Origin: JABSOG01 sp041583135
GTDB lineage: Bacteria > Pseudomonadota > Gammaproteobacteria > Enterobacterales > Alteromonadaceae
Direction: 5' to 3'
DNA: 12,552 nucleotides
NCBI GenBank assembly: GCA_041583135.1
Contig: JBFHGJ010000142.1
Span: 1 to 12,552, forward strand
How positions within the stretch are numbered: the stretch's first letter is position 1; each line of letters starts with the position of its first letter. The translations under genes and the position numbers were made by a program. A model generated the notes under the pieces. The model worked only from the letters and a program-made list of their open reading frames with translations, was not told the origin of the DNA and searched no databases. Below are positions 1-7,684 of this stretch, piece by piece.

Positions 1-72
1 GAATTACCTATAAGACACAAAACCCTGTTTGGCAAATTTTATGGAACTTAAGCCATGTTTTTGGCTATTATT

Positions 73-771
73 TCACCAACCGGCTCTCGCTTTTAGCGAT
101 TGGAGTGCTTGGCTGTGAAGTTGCGATACACGGCTGTTTGACAGTGCCAGCAGTTTGGCGGCTTTATCAAATGACACATGCTGGAAATAGTAGAGTTTGA
201 TGATGCTTTGCATCGGCTCTTCGAGGGTTTCGACGTGATCTCTTACCCGCTGGGCGATGGTGTTTATCTCAGGTGAGCTGTAAAACTCGCCTGTCAGTTG
301 GGTCAGGTCGCTTTCACCATGTTTAAGCAGGTATTCAACCGCCATGGTCATCACCATCGACACCATGACTGATATCGGCTCATCATTGTCGCTAATGTCA
401 AACTGAGCACTTGGCAGTAAGTCATTGTTAAGATAACGGCCGCGGTTGGCATAAAAGCTAGAGGTTTCCGACAAACTCGGTAGTGACGATAAAATCGCTC
501 CTCTTACCCGCTGGCGCGCAAAAGCCTTAAAGCTCTTTTTGTAGTTGGGGTTAAACCGGTCGATGGACTCCAATAAACCTTGGTACGCGCATTGTTTGAA
601 TTCTTCAAGGTACGCACCGTTGATATTCAAATGGCGATATATCCAACTGGCCTCGTCATCAGCCCAGCTTTTATAAAAAGCAAAAAGCGTATGGCGCAGC
701 TGCTCGTCGCGACCATTTTCATGTTCACGACTTTGCGTATATTGCTGCCAAGTTTCCATTTCTTCTTGCAT
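73..771 (-). CDS. fliA: Sigma-28 family flagellar sigma factor (FliA/LafS-like)
   Basis: Alternative RNA polymerase sigma factor of 232 residues, close to the usual FliA length of about 240. Residues 50-100 match region 2: a core-binding helix with QGLLESIDRFNP, then FARQRVRGAIL, which corresponds to the QRIRGAML segment of FliA. Residues 179-228 are region 4, ending in a helix-turn-helix with SNSRVSQLHSQAL, which is very typical of FliA. The region 2 entry is divergent: the usual DLIQAG is replaced by EEFKQCAYQG. The gene starts 18 bases after the fliP stop and is the last gene of the run. Its upstream sequence is a weak ribosome site made of a doubled GAGCCT; an ATG four codons in, preceded by AAGAAG, is a possible alternative start. 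By family role it should direct transcription of late genes (filament, chaperones) of this system. Whether it recognises the standard sigma-28 promoter is not shown here. Confidence 0.9.
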   Translation of the reverse strand: MQEEMETWQQYTQSREHENGRDEQLRHTLFAFYKSWADDEASWIYRHLNINGAYLEEFKQCAYQGLLESIDRFNPNYKKSFKAFARQRVRGAILSSLPSLSETSSFYANRGRYLNNDLLPSAQFDISDNDEPISVMVSMVMTMAVEYLLKHGESDLTQLTGEFYSSPEINTIAQRVRDHVETLEEPMQSIIKLYYFQHVSFDKAAKLLALSNSRVSQLHSQALQSLKARAGW

Positions 772-789
772 TTAGGCTCAGGCTCAAAG

Positions 790-1536
790 CTAATAAAAAC
801 TGCTTATAAGCGACTCAGTCAAAAGCGCCCAGCCATCAATGGCAACAAACAGCATTATCTTCAGTGGCAATGCAATGGTGATAGGCGGCACCATGATCAT
901 ACCCAGTGACATTAAAATACTGGCCACCACCAGATCGACCAACAAAAAAGGTAAGAAGATCACAAAGGCCATTTTAAACGCGGTAGTCAGCTCACTGAGC
1001 ATAAATGCAGGTATCAATTTCGCGGTGCTGATTTCTTCGACACTGTTGGGAACCGGGGTGTTTGAAACCTTTAAGATCACCGCAAAGTCCTGCTCTCTGG
1101 TTTGGCTTATCATAAACTGCCTTAACGGCCGCTCCGCCTCGGCAATAGCCTCACTAAGCGTGATCTGCTGATTCAAATACGGCACCAGCGCTTGCTTTTC
1201 AATGGTGTCGATGGCCGGAGCCATGGTAAAGAAGGTCAAAAACATGGCTAAGGTGATCAATACGGCATTTGGTGGCGTCTGCTGTATGCCCAGTGCATGG
1301 CGCAACATCGACAAGACGATGATGATCCGCGTAAATGCGGTCATCGCAATAACAAATAAAGGAATAAAGGACAATAGCGTCAGCATGCCAACAACTTTTA
1401 GCTCAGGGGCTAAAGAATCCAGCAATGCAGAGTCCTGTATTTGCTCAACCAACCCGACAGGCGCAGCGCATGTCACTCCCGGTAAAAGCATCAATAGTGT
1501 GGCAAATAGCACTCTAATCGTGTGGCGGTAATTCAT
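790..1536 (-). CDS. fliP: Flagellar export gate protein FliP
   Basis: Inner-membrane component of the type III export gate, which forms the secretion pore with FliQ and FliR. I place the start at the ATG at 1536 (248 residues); an in-frame TTG two codons upstream would add only two residues and is less likely. A cleavable signal peptide is visible (residues about 1-24, ending VTCAA), as is usual for FliP. The family signatures are present: RHALGIQQTPPN followed by a hydrophobic segment with FLTFFTMAPAID, and near the end LGMIMVPPITIALPLKIMLF with a terminal SSFY. The start overlaps the end of fliO by 23 bases, giving the usual fliO-fliP coupling. The next gene is the sigma factor, not fliQ, which is unusual. 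All core residues look intact, so the export gate appears functional. Confidence 0.96.
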   Translation of the reverse strand: MNYRHTIRVLFATLLMLLPGVTCAAPVGLVEQIQDSALLDSLAPELKVVGMLTLLSFIPLFVIAMTAFTRIIIVLSMLRHALGIQQTPPNAVLITLAMFLTFFTMAPAIDTIEKQALVPYLNQQITLSEAIAEAERPLRQFMISQTREQDFAVILKVSNTPVPNSVEEISTAKLIPAFMLSELTTAFKMAFVIFLPFLLVDLVVASILMSLGMIMVPPITIALPLKIMLFVAIDGWALLTESLISSFY

Positions 1537-1831
1537 GGTCAAGTTCTATCAATCCTTTATCGGTTTCAAATATCAAATGCGTTTTGCCTTTGATGTTGAG
1601 GTAATATAGCTTGGCATCTTTGCCCAAAGTCCGGTGTTGAAACTGCACGTCGGTCAATTCATCCGCCAGCGGCTGAATGTTAAAACCGGCCAATAGTTTT
1701 TTCGCCTTACCCTTTTGGCTCAACACTCGCACAGCCACTGCGGCGATAATTAATAAGACGCAAAAGCCTATCAATACCAACCATTGCCATAGTGCAATCG
1801 TGTCTTCGGCTTTGAATGGGATCTGTTCCAC
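1514..1831 (-). CDS. fliO: Flagellar export gate assembly protein FliO
   Basis: Small membrane protein of 105 residues that helps assemble the FliP pore in Salmonella. It has one transmembrane segment at about residues 14-37, followed by a basic stretch (RVLSQKGKAKK) and a short cytoplasmic domain with the TLGKDAKLYYL and KGLIEL strands seen in FliO proteins. The start codon is GTG at 1831, with GAGAAG about ten bases upstream; no ATG precedes the membrane segment. It begins 18 bases after the fliN stop and its 3' end overlaps fliP. The family is poorly conserved, so the call rests on topology, size and position between fliN and fliP as much as on sequence. Confidence 0.88.
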   Translation of the reverse strand: MEQIPFKAEDTIALWQWLVLIGFCVLLIIAAVAVRVLSQKGKAKKLLAGFNIQPLADELTDVQFQHRTLGKDAKLYYLNIKGKTHLIFETDKGLIELDHELPPHD

Positions 1832-1849
1832 AGGTATTTGACTTCTCGG

Positions 1850-2170
1850 TTAAAGTTTCATTTCTGCGATATTGGTGATCTCGACACCATAGTGATCATC
1901 GACTGCCACCAACAAACCCTCTGCGACCAATTGTTTTTGAAACAGAATTTTTACCGGTTGATTAACCTCAGTATCGAGCTTAACCACTTCACCGGCTTTG
2001 AGTTGATAGAGCTGTTTAACCGTCATTTCAACATTGCCGATACTCACCTCTAAGTTCACCGGCAACGTTTCAATCAGGCTGATGTCCTTAGGTTGCATGA
2101 CCGGCGTATCGCTTTGAATATTGTCTGTTGCTTCACTCAATTCAATTTCAGTGATGTTGTTGTCTGTCAT
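1850..2170 (-). CDS. fliN: C-ring protein FliN (SpoA domain)
   Basis: C-ring protein of 106 residues. After an acidic, poorly conserved leader (1-30), residues 34-104 form a complete SpoA domain: LPVNLEVSIGNVEMTVKQL, then LKAGEVVKLDTEVNQPV, then the closing DDHYGVEITNIAEM. These match canonical FliN closely. FliN forms the lower cytoplasmic ring with FliM and also docks FliH, and so the export ATPase complex, below the gate. The ATG overlaps the fliM stop (ATGA). Unlike its FliM partner, this protein looks entirely normal, which fits a retained sorting-platform or export role. Confidence 0.95.
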   Translation of the reverse strand: MTDNNITEIELSEATDNIQSDTPVMQPKDISLIETLPVNLEVSIGNVEMTVKQLYQLKAGEVVKLDTEVNQPVKILFQKQLVAEGLLVAVDDHYGVEITNIAEMKL

Positions 2171-2931
2171 TTGCCAATTCCTGTGATAAATACTGCTTTT
2201 TGTTGGTCATTTTTAACCAAGTAGCCCTTCAATTGTGTTTTGCCCTCGCCGCCTGTCAGCGCCAACGGCTCTTTTATTTGCTGTTTAAGCACAATAACGT
2301 GGCCAACCTGTAAGGCCATCAATTGTCCAACACTTATCTGCTCGCTATCGAGCTTCAATTCAAATTCGACGCTGTTGCCCTCGCTGGCGTGTTTAAGCGC
2401 CAAGGGTCTTATGGTTTTTTCTTCAATAACACTTTTGCTTTTAGTAAAGTGGTGCAAGTAAGCATCACTGAGATGCAACACAAGATTATGCCCGGCAATG
2501 CTCACCAATAGGCTAAGTGCGCTGTCAAATACCAGAGCGTCCTGTGCAGATTTAGCACCGCTTACCGGCGCACTCGCCATTGACAAATGCTGCGCCAAAT
2601 CGGCAAACATTTTCTCGCCAATATGCGTCAGCAGTTGAGCATCACCGTCGCTTTGACCAATCACCGCCATCGCCAACTGTGGCAACTTCGCTTTTGTATC
2701 AGGCTCGCCCAGTAGCGCAAACTCCTGCGATAGCACTAGGGTCTGCTGTTCGCCAAGAGTTACACATTGCGTATCAAATAGCTTGTCGGCGGTACGCTCT
2801 AGTGCAACCGCCAAACTCGATTTGCCTTGTACAAACCAAGCATCGAACCATGTTGAAAAGCGCTGTTCCACCTGAGCGCACAACTCGCGCTCAAGCGATC
2901 CAGTCAGCTTACCGCTATAACGCACGCTCAT
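2167..2931 (-). CDS. fliM: Shortened C-ring protein FliM-like (SpoA domain, no CheY or FliG binding motifs)
   Basis: The protein has 254 residues, against about 330 for normal FliM. Residues 178-253 form a recognisable SpoA domain (FELKLDSEQISVGQLMALQVG through AVFITGIGK), and the gene sits directly before fliN. The N-terminus begins MSVRYSGKLTG and has none of the EIDALL-type CheY-binding peptide. The middle region (about 15-165) has only faint resemblance to the CheC-like FliM core and no GGXG loop in the expected place. The only GGEG, at 227-230, lies inside the SpoA domain and is probably coincidental. In architecture this resembles the SctQ protein of virulence type III systems as much as FliM. 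It overlaps the flgE stop by one base (TAATG). I infer a C-ring or sorting-platform subunit that does not take part in switching. Confidence 0.82.
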   Translation of the reverse strand: MSVRYSGKLTGSLERELCAQVEQRFSTWFDAWFVQGKSSLAVALERTADKLFDTQCVTLGEQQTLVLSQEFALLGEPDTKAKLPQLAMAVIGQSDGDAQLLTHIGEKMFADLAQHLSMASAPVSGAKSAQDALVFDSALSLLVSIAGHNLVLHLSDAYLHHFTKSKSVIEEKTIRPLALKHASEGNSVEFELKLDSEQISVGQLMALQVGHVIVLKQQIKEPLALTGGEGKTQLKGYLVKNDQQKAVFITGIGK

Positions 2932-4106
2932 TAACGGCCTCGGGTACTGTCGTAAAGCTGCTCAAGCATCTGGTTGGCGATATTCAGCACCCTTGAACTG
3001 GCCTGATAACCACGCTGCACGATGATCATATCGGCAAACTCCCGCGATAAATCGACATTGGACAACTCCAACACGCCTGTAGCCAATGAACCGAGCGAAC
3101 CACTTTCTGGCCTCCCCATTTCTCTTGAGCTGGCATTATTGGCTTTAAAGATGGAGCCTTCGACCAGTTCTAACACATCATCGTTGGAGAAATTGGCCAA
3201 TGCGATGCCCGGTCCGGTTTTTTCTGCACCATTGTCGTAAACCAATTTAATGGTTCCGTCGGCATTGAAAGAGTATGACTCCAAGGTTCCGGTCGGTTTA
3301 CCGTCTTGTACATTGTGTTGTAGCGTTGAATCTGCACCCAAGGCATTTGATGTCGCCTTATCAACGTTATCAGTGCCACCAAAGTTAAATGTCAGCTGCG
3401 TCAGATTGCCTTGGCTGTCAAGTATGGTGGTAGAGGCCGTTTCAAAGCCCACCGACGGGCCATCGCCTGAAAAGACAATCTCATCGTTGTTGATCACCAA
3501 GGTATTGCCATCTCCGTCGGTACCGGTGATCTTCCACTTGGTGTTTTGCGTGCCATCGCGGGTAAAGGTCAAGTTAAGCGTGACGGCCTCGCCAAGCTGG
3601 TTGTAAACGGTGATGTCATTAATTTTGTGCTCACCGTCTGTATCGATGGTCGATAGGTTGCCTGAGAAATTGACCTGTGTGGTGGTTTCGTGCAGCGCCG
3701 TTTGATAGCTTGAGATATCAAAGGTTTTGATCTCGCCATCGGCGGTATATTGCGCCACTTCCAAACCGGTTGCGCTATCGACCATCACGTTGTCTTTAAA
3801 CTCAAAGCGCCCTGCTCTGGTGTACCTTAACTCATCACCATCGAGCAGCACAAAAAAGCCGTTGCCTGCAATGGCCATATCCAGTGGATTGTTGGTTTGG
3901 GTTTGATCGCCCGCAGCAAAACGATAGCCCAACCCAGATACTTGCGTGCCGACACCGGTGCCGTCGTTGCCGCCAAGGCTGCGATAGAAAGTATCCTGGC
4001 CACGGTAACCCGGGGTGTTCATATTGGCAATGTTGTTACTGACGGTATCGAGGTTTTTAGAAAAAGAGAATAAACCTGAAAGTCCGGTGAAAAATGCTTG
4101 AAACAT
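2931..4106 (-). CDS. flgE: Flagellar hook protein FlgE
   Basis: Hook subunit of 391 residues, close to E. coli FlgE (about 400). The N-terminal helical domain contains the rod/hook family motif (SNNIANMNTPGYR at about 24-36). It is followed by LDMAIAGNGFFVL and YTRAGRFEF, then a variable beta-rich central part. The C-terminal domain has GVLELSNVDLSREFADMI and QRGYQASSRVLN, the canonical ending of hook and rod proteins. A good ribosome site, TAGGAG (AGGAG at 4113-4117), lies six bases before the ATG. It follows flgD by 19 bases, and fliM follows it directly, with no flgF or flgG. An intact hook gene means the system is expected to build an extracellular structure, not only a secretion pore. 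Confidence 0.97.
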   Translation of the reverse strand: MFQAFFTGLSGLFSFSKNLDTVSNNIANMNTPGYRGQDTFYRSLGGNDGTGVGTQVSGLGYRFAAGDQTQTNNPLDMAIAGNGFFVLLDGDELRYTRAGRFEFKDNVMVDSATGLEVAQYTADGEIKTFDISSYQTALHETTTQVNFSGNLSTIDTDGEHKINDITVYNQLGEAVTLNLTFTRDGTQNTKWKITGTDGDGNTLVINNDEIVFSGDGPSVGFETASTTILDSQGNLTQLTFNFGGTDNVDKATSNALGADSTLQHNVQDGKPTGTLESYSFNADGTIKLVYDNGAEKTGPGIALANFSNDDVLELVEGSIFKANNASSREMGRPESGSLGSLATGVLELSNVDLSREFADMIIVQRGYQASSRVLNIANQMLEQLYDSTRGR

Positions 4107-4125
4107 AATACGCTCCTAATCGAAT

Positions 4126-4533
4126 CTATAACACGGATGTGATATTGCTCAGCGATAAGCCGGTGATGGTGGTATTGTCGGCTTTTTTCACATCGACGTT
4201 AAAACCATCTTGGTTAAAATGAATGGCCTCAATGGTGCCTGAGGTCGTGGTGCCGTTGAGGCTGATGTTGACGGTTTTACCGAGTAGGGATATGCCTTGA
4301 TCGGATGAGCTGAAAAACACCAAGTCCTGTAAACTCTTGCTTTGCTCACCGGCCACCTGTAGTTGTGAAAACTGCGCCATCTGGGTCAAAAACTCACGGT
4401 TATCGACAGGCTCCAGTGGATCTTGAAAGTTAAGCTGTGCCAAAAACAGTTTGATAAATTCATCCTGTGAAATGGCATTGTTGCTATCTGTGGTGGTGGC
4501 CTGTGAAATGCCACCAATGGCTTCTACTGCCAT
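4126..4533 (-). CDS. flgD: Short hook-capping protein FlgD
   Basis: Hook-assembly scaffold of 135 residues; FlgD of E. coli type is about 230. The N-terminal FlgD signature is clear: SQDEFIKLFLAQLNFQDPLEPVDN (split here as SQDEFIKLFLAQL at 22-34 and NFQDPLEPVDN at 35-45), then EFLTQMAQFSQLQV. From about residue 82 (SLLGKTV) only a short beta segment follows. The inserted FnIII-like and longer Tudor domains of enteric FlgD are absent. Short FlgD proteins exist in other phyla, so this need not be a broken gene: the reading frame is clean and the ribosome site is near perfect. The start overlaps the end of the fliK-like gene by 10 bases. It should cap the growing hook made of FlgE from the next gene. 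Confidence 0.93.
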   Translation of the reverse strand: MAVEAIGGISQATTTDSNNAISQDEFIKLFLAQLNFQDPLEPVDNREFLTQMAQFSQLQVAGEQSKSLQDLVFFSSSDQGISLLGKTVNISLNGTTTSGTIEAIHFNQDGFNVDVKKADNTTITGLSLSNITSVL

Positions 4534-5909
4534 GATTGACCTCCTTTAGACTGATAAACGGTGTGGCCGTTTAGCACTATGGTTTGAATATTGTTAAGCT
4601 GACCAAAGCCCTGAGCGAGTGTTGCCAGCAACTTATCGCTTTGCGCCGCCGTCAAAAAGTAATCGCGGACATAGAGCTTTTGCAGCTGCTCGTTATAAGT
4701 GACTTTGTGCGGCAGGATCTGCGCTTGGAATTGCCCTAGGTTTTTACTGACGGTTGCCTCGCTGGCTTGCTTAACCAACTGATTTTTCTGTGTGGTTGTC
4801 AAGGCGTTCATGCCGTTGACCATGACCGCAGCCTGTTCGCCCTTGACGAAAATCGGTTGAGGCTTTTGCAACAATGAACGCTCAGTTGACTTAAGCGCGA
4901 CGCCAACCTCACTTTTGCCGCCATTGATGTGCACCATCGCACTATCGAGTCTATTCACACTCGCCTGTTGTGACAGTCTGCCGCTGGCCACACTGGACCA
5001 TTCGACAAGTTCATTGGCAATACTTAGGCTTTGTGCCAAAGGCACTGCGTTGGCAACCGATACCACTGTTGTTGGCATTGGCGCGCCTTCACTGGCAGGC
5101 TGCTCACTCTGGGCGACGTAAGCTGTAGGGTTCTTTTCGCCAACTGTGCGTTCACTTTGCTTCTGACTCGGTGCCAAATTGGGCTTTATTTGCTGCTCAA
5201 CGCTCAGTTGGTTTACTGCCTTTTTGTTGGTTTGGTCATCACTTTCTACGAGCACCTTGGGCTTAAGCTCAGGGCCTGTCTCAAGTGGGTTTAAAGTGTT
5301 CACCTTCGGGGGCGTCTGTAATTCGCCTGTAGCGTTCACCAAGGTTTTGTCTGGATTGGCAGAATGTGCCACAGCAAGCTCAGCAACCGGCCGATACGCA
5401 GTTTTAACAGCCTTTGACGGCATCAATTGCTCGCTCGACTCAGCCAACGTTGAGCGCTGCGCCAAATTAGATTCGGCATCAGCAACATCAACTTGGGCAA
5501 TGTCATTGCCAACATTGGCCTCACGCGGGGTGACACCAAGCCTAGATGCAAAATCAACCGAAGTGATATCCGCCTGCAATTGACCACTAATCATATTAAC
5601 CGGTTCGCTTTGATCAGACTGTAGGTCATGCTTTTGCTGTAGCTTTTGCTGTAGCTGTGGCTGCGACTGTGGTAGTGGCTGACTTTGCAACTGCATTAAC
5701 AACAAAGCGCCTTCACTGTGAATGCCTGGCATTGCGCTATTGCCCTGAGTGGCCGATTGCGCGCCTTGTGATATCTCGCCAGATTTCGCACAGGTCAGGA
5801 CAGCGCCATTCAGTAGACCATCAAAACCCGGCATCGCCGATTGCGCTTTAGCATTTTTTGTTCCGAGCGGCGTATTTGGCACTACCGCTTGATTGAGTTC
5901 AATTGACAT
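4524..5909 (-). CDS. fliK: Probable hook-length control protein, FliK-like by position and composition
   Basis: The protein has 461 residues and lies exactly between fliJ and flgD, the position of fliK in many clusters. Like FliK it is mostly low in complexity: rich in Q, S, A, P, N and T, with a Q-rich tract from about residue 75 to 100, consistent with an extended secreted ruler. The C-terminal domain of normal FliK, with its LRLHPEELGQVE-type signature, is not recognisable. The last 70 residues instead carry a compact alternating segment (KLYVRDYFLTAAQSDKL, then TIVLNGHTVYQS) that I cannot assign. It overlaps the fliJ stop by one base (TGATG) and its own end overlaps flgD. The call therefore rests on position, size and composition. 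A divergent FliK is most likely; an unrelated secreted protein is possible. Confidence 0.7.
   Translation of the reverse strand: MSIELNQAVVPNTPLGTKNAKAQSAMPGFDGLLNGAVLTCAKSGEISQGAQSATQGNSAMPGIHSEGALLLMQLQSQPLPQSQPQLQQKLQQKHDLQSDQSEPVNMISGQLQADITSVDFASRLGVTPREANVGNDIAQVDVADAESNLAQRSTLAESSEQLMPSKAVKTAYRPVAELAVAHSANPDKTLVNATGELQTPPKVNTLNPLETGPELKPKVLVESDDQTNKKAVNQLSVEQQIKPNLAPSQKQSERTVGEKNPTAYVAQSEQPASEGAPMPTTVVSVANAVPLAQSLSIANELVEWSSVASGRLSQQASVNRLDSAMVHINGGKSEVGVALKSTERSLLQKPQPIFVKGEQAAVMVNGMNALTTTQKNQLVKQASEATVSKNLGQFQAQILPHKVTYNEQLQKLYVRDYFLTAAQSDKLLATLAQGFGQLNNIQTIVLNGHTVYQSKGGQSWQ
4539..4547 (-). promoter_or_regulatory. Near-perfect Shine-Dalgarno for flgD
   Basis: On the minus strand the sequence reads AAAGGAGGT, then five bases to the flgD ATG. 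It lies inside the last codons of the upstream fliK-like gene. It is the strongest ribosome site I see in the run, and it fixes the flgD start. It suggests that FlgD is made at a higher level than its upstream neighbour despite the shared transcript. Confidence 0.85.
5630..5653. repeat. 12-bp tandem duplication in the fliK-like gene
   Basis: On the plus strand GCTTTTGCTGTA occurs twice in perfect tandem, followed by degenerate GCTGTGGCTG copies. It encodes repeated LQQK within the Q-rich part of the FliK-like protein. Being in frame (12 bases), copy-number change would alter protein length by four residues without breaking the frame. Confidence 0.8.
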
Positions 5910-6370
5910 CAGTCTTGCTCTCCTGTGGTTTGTTGCACCACTTCGGCTATCTCGGCATCCATGCGCCGGTGATACAATTCAAGCATTTGCTGCTGCGCGC
6001 TGTGCATTTTACTGGCTACCACTTCATTGGTTTTTTTCAACTTAAACACTTCACTGAGTTTGCTATCAACATCTTGCGCCAATGCCGACTGTGCCTTTTT
6101 ATGCTCTTGATGGGCAGTGACTAAAGCGCTGACATACAAACTTTGATTGCCCATCAGTTCTGGCACCAGTTGATCGCCTTGATGTTGATAAAACACCGCA
6201 CTTTGATTAAGTGCCTGTTCGGTTTTCTCCAGTTGTTCGTCTATCTGTAGCTTTTGCTGTTGCACTTCACTTAATGCTTCAACAGATTTTTGCAGATTAA
6301 CCTCACCGACCTTGTTCAAGGTGCGGTAGTTTTTCAATTTGCGTTTTAAAAATGCAGGAGAGTTAAGCAT
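5909..6370 (-). CDS. fliJ: Flagellar export chaperone/stalk protein FliJ
   Basis: The protein has 153 residues, nearly all predicted as long helices with heptad-like spacing (coiled coil), rich in Q, E, K and L. This is the expected structure of FliJ, the stalk that inserts in the FliI hexamer and links it to FlhA. It starts with a short basic segment (FLKRKLKNYRTLNKVGEVN) and includes EALSEVQQQKLQIDEQLEKTE. The start overlaps the fliI end by 8 bases, and the stop overlaps the next start. FliJ proteins are weakly conserved in sequence, so the position after fliI and the all-helical character carry the call. Confidence 0.86.
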   Translation of the reverse strand: MLNSPAFLKRKLKNYRTLNKVGEVNLQKSVEALSEVQQQKLQIDEQLEKTEQALNQSAVFYQHQGDQLVPELMGNQSLYVSALVTAHQEHKKAQSALAQDVDSKLSEVFKLKKTNEVVASKMHSAQQQMLELYHRRMDAEIAEVVQQTTGEQD

Positions 6371-7682
6371 AATTTCCGACCTCGCTATGCCAAATATCTG
6401 ATATTCCCTGCCAAGCGGTATCGAGTGCTACCGCGTCATTGGCTTCTTGCCATAAAAAGTCCATGATCTTTTGCCAGCGTTCCACTAACTGCGCTTGTGC
6501 CTGATTGTCTTTGGCAAACGCGCCTATCTCGATAAGCTCACGACTGTCTTCGTACTTTGCCAGCACCTCTTTGCTGCGCCGGATCAACGTCGTTTTCTCT
6601 TTATCGTTTAAACGATTAAACAGCCGACTGGTGCTCTTAAGTACATCGATGGCTGGATAATGCCCGCGCTCGGCAAGCTCGCGGGTTAACACAATGTGAC
6701 CATCGAGGATAGCCCTTAGGGCATCAACCACCGGGTCGTTAAAGTCATCCCCTTCGACCAAAATGGTGAATATCGCGGTGATCGCACCGCGGCCATTAAA
6801 GTTACCGCAGCGCTCAACGATATCGGGAATAGCGGCAAACACCGAAGTGGTATAACCCCTGGTCGTCGGTGGCTCACCAATTGCCAGACCAACTTCTCGT
6901 AACGCCATGGCAAAGCGGGTAATGGAATCCATGGTAAACATCACGTCGATACCTTTGTTAGAAAAGTATTCGGCAATGGCACAGGCGCTGTAAACCGCAT
7001 GAGCTCTGACCAAAGGCGGCTGCTCGGCAGTCGCTGCGATCACCACGGATTTTTTAAGCCCTTCAGGTCCTAAAGTGTCGTGGACAAATTCTTCAACCTC
7101 ACGACCACGCTCGCCAATCAACGCGATAACATTGACCTGATTTTCCTGATTTTTACAAATCGATGACAGTAGCGTACTTTTACCGACCCCTGAGCCTGCA
7201 AAAAGCCCGATACGCTGCCCTTTGCCCATGGTAACAAATGTGTCTATTGCTTTAATGCCAGTTGGTACAACCGTATCGATACGCCGACGGTCTAACGGGT
7301 TGATGGGCTCGCGATATATCGACAGCTGATCGGTAAAACGTATCTTCCCAAGGCCATCGAGCGGCTCGCCAAAGGCATCGACAACCCGGCCAAGCAGGTG
7401 TTCATCCACTCTAGCAACCGCAACCTCACCTGTTGCTTCAACCAATGAACCATGGGTAATGCCCCTGACTTTTTCATAAGGCATCAACAGCACTTTACCC
7501 TGCTTAAAACCGACCACTTCAGCCAACACCTTCTTGTGTCCTTCCACCGGATTGATTCGACACAATTCTCCGACAAACACCCCGGGGCAAGTTGCCTCAA
7601 TAACCAAGCCGATAGACTGCAACACGCTTCCATGACGGTTACGAGTGGGCATTTTTTCAATGGCATCAAGGTATGCTTGCAT
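6363..7682 (-). CDS. fliI: Flagellum-specific export ATPase FliI
   Basis: Hexameric ATPase of the flagellar type III export apparatus, 439 residues and of normal length. The Walker A motif is AGSGVGKST at 162-170, and a GERGREVEEF segment lies at 190-199. Walker B is VMFTMDSITRFAMA, with the aspartate at 252. The family signature LAIGEPPTTRGYTTSVF at 267-283 is intact. All catalytic motifs look functional, so the complex should be able to power export of rod, hook and filament subunits. It starts two bases after the fliH stop and overlaps fliJ. The FliI/YscN/SctN family includes virulence ATPases, but the surrounding rod, hook and ring genes make this one flagellar. Confidence 0.98.
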   Translation of the reverse strand: MQAYLDAIEKMPTRNRHGSVLQSIGLVIEATCPGVFVGELCRINPVEGHKKVLAEVVGFKQGKVLLMPYEKVRGITHGSLVEATGEVAVARVDEHLLGRVVDAFGEPLDGLGKIRFTDQLSIYREPINPLDRRRIDTVVPTGIKAIDTFVTMGKGQRIGLFAGSGVGKSTLLSSICKNQENQVNVIALIGERGREVEEFVHDTLGPEGLKKSVVIAATAEQPPLVRAHAVYSACAIAEYFSNKGIDVMFTMDSITRFAMALREVGLAIGEPPTTRGYTTSVFAAIPDIVERCGNFNGRGAITAIFTILVEGDDFNDPVVDALRAILDGHIVLTRELAERGHYPAIDVLKSTSRLFNRLNDKEKTTLIRRSKEVLAKYEDSRELIEIGAFAKDNQAQAQLVERWQKIMDFLWQEANDAVALDTAWQGISDIWHSEVGNYA

Positions 7683-7684
7683 GG

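Noticed and set aside
1..72. Terminator or sigma-28 promoter left of the sigma gene
   Set aside because: The AGCC/GGCT hairpin has only a four-base stem with no T-run in the right place, and the TAAG...GCCAAACA pair on the minus strand has wrong spacing. Nothing convincing.
580..1531. Plus-strand open frames of about 110 codons across the sigma factor and fliP region
   Set aside because: They lie antisense to strongly conserved flagellar genes, lack ribosome sites and have compositions typical of shadow frames.
1537..1542. TTG at 1542 as the fliP start
   Set aside because: An ATG two codons downstream starts the signal peptide in the normal position; the TTG adds nothing and has no better ribosome site.
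2240..2252. GGEG in FliM as the FliG-binding GGXG loop
   Set aside because: It lies at residues 227-230, inside the C-terminal SpoA domain, not in the middle domain where the true motif sits.
2240..5851. Plus-strand open frames opposite fliM, flgE and the fliK-like gene
   Set aside because: They are antisense to recognisable genes, their translations match no family I know, and they have no promoter or spacing logic.
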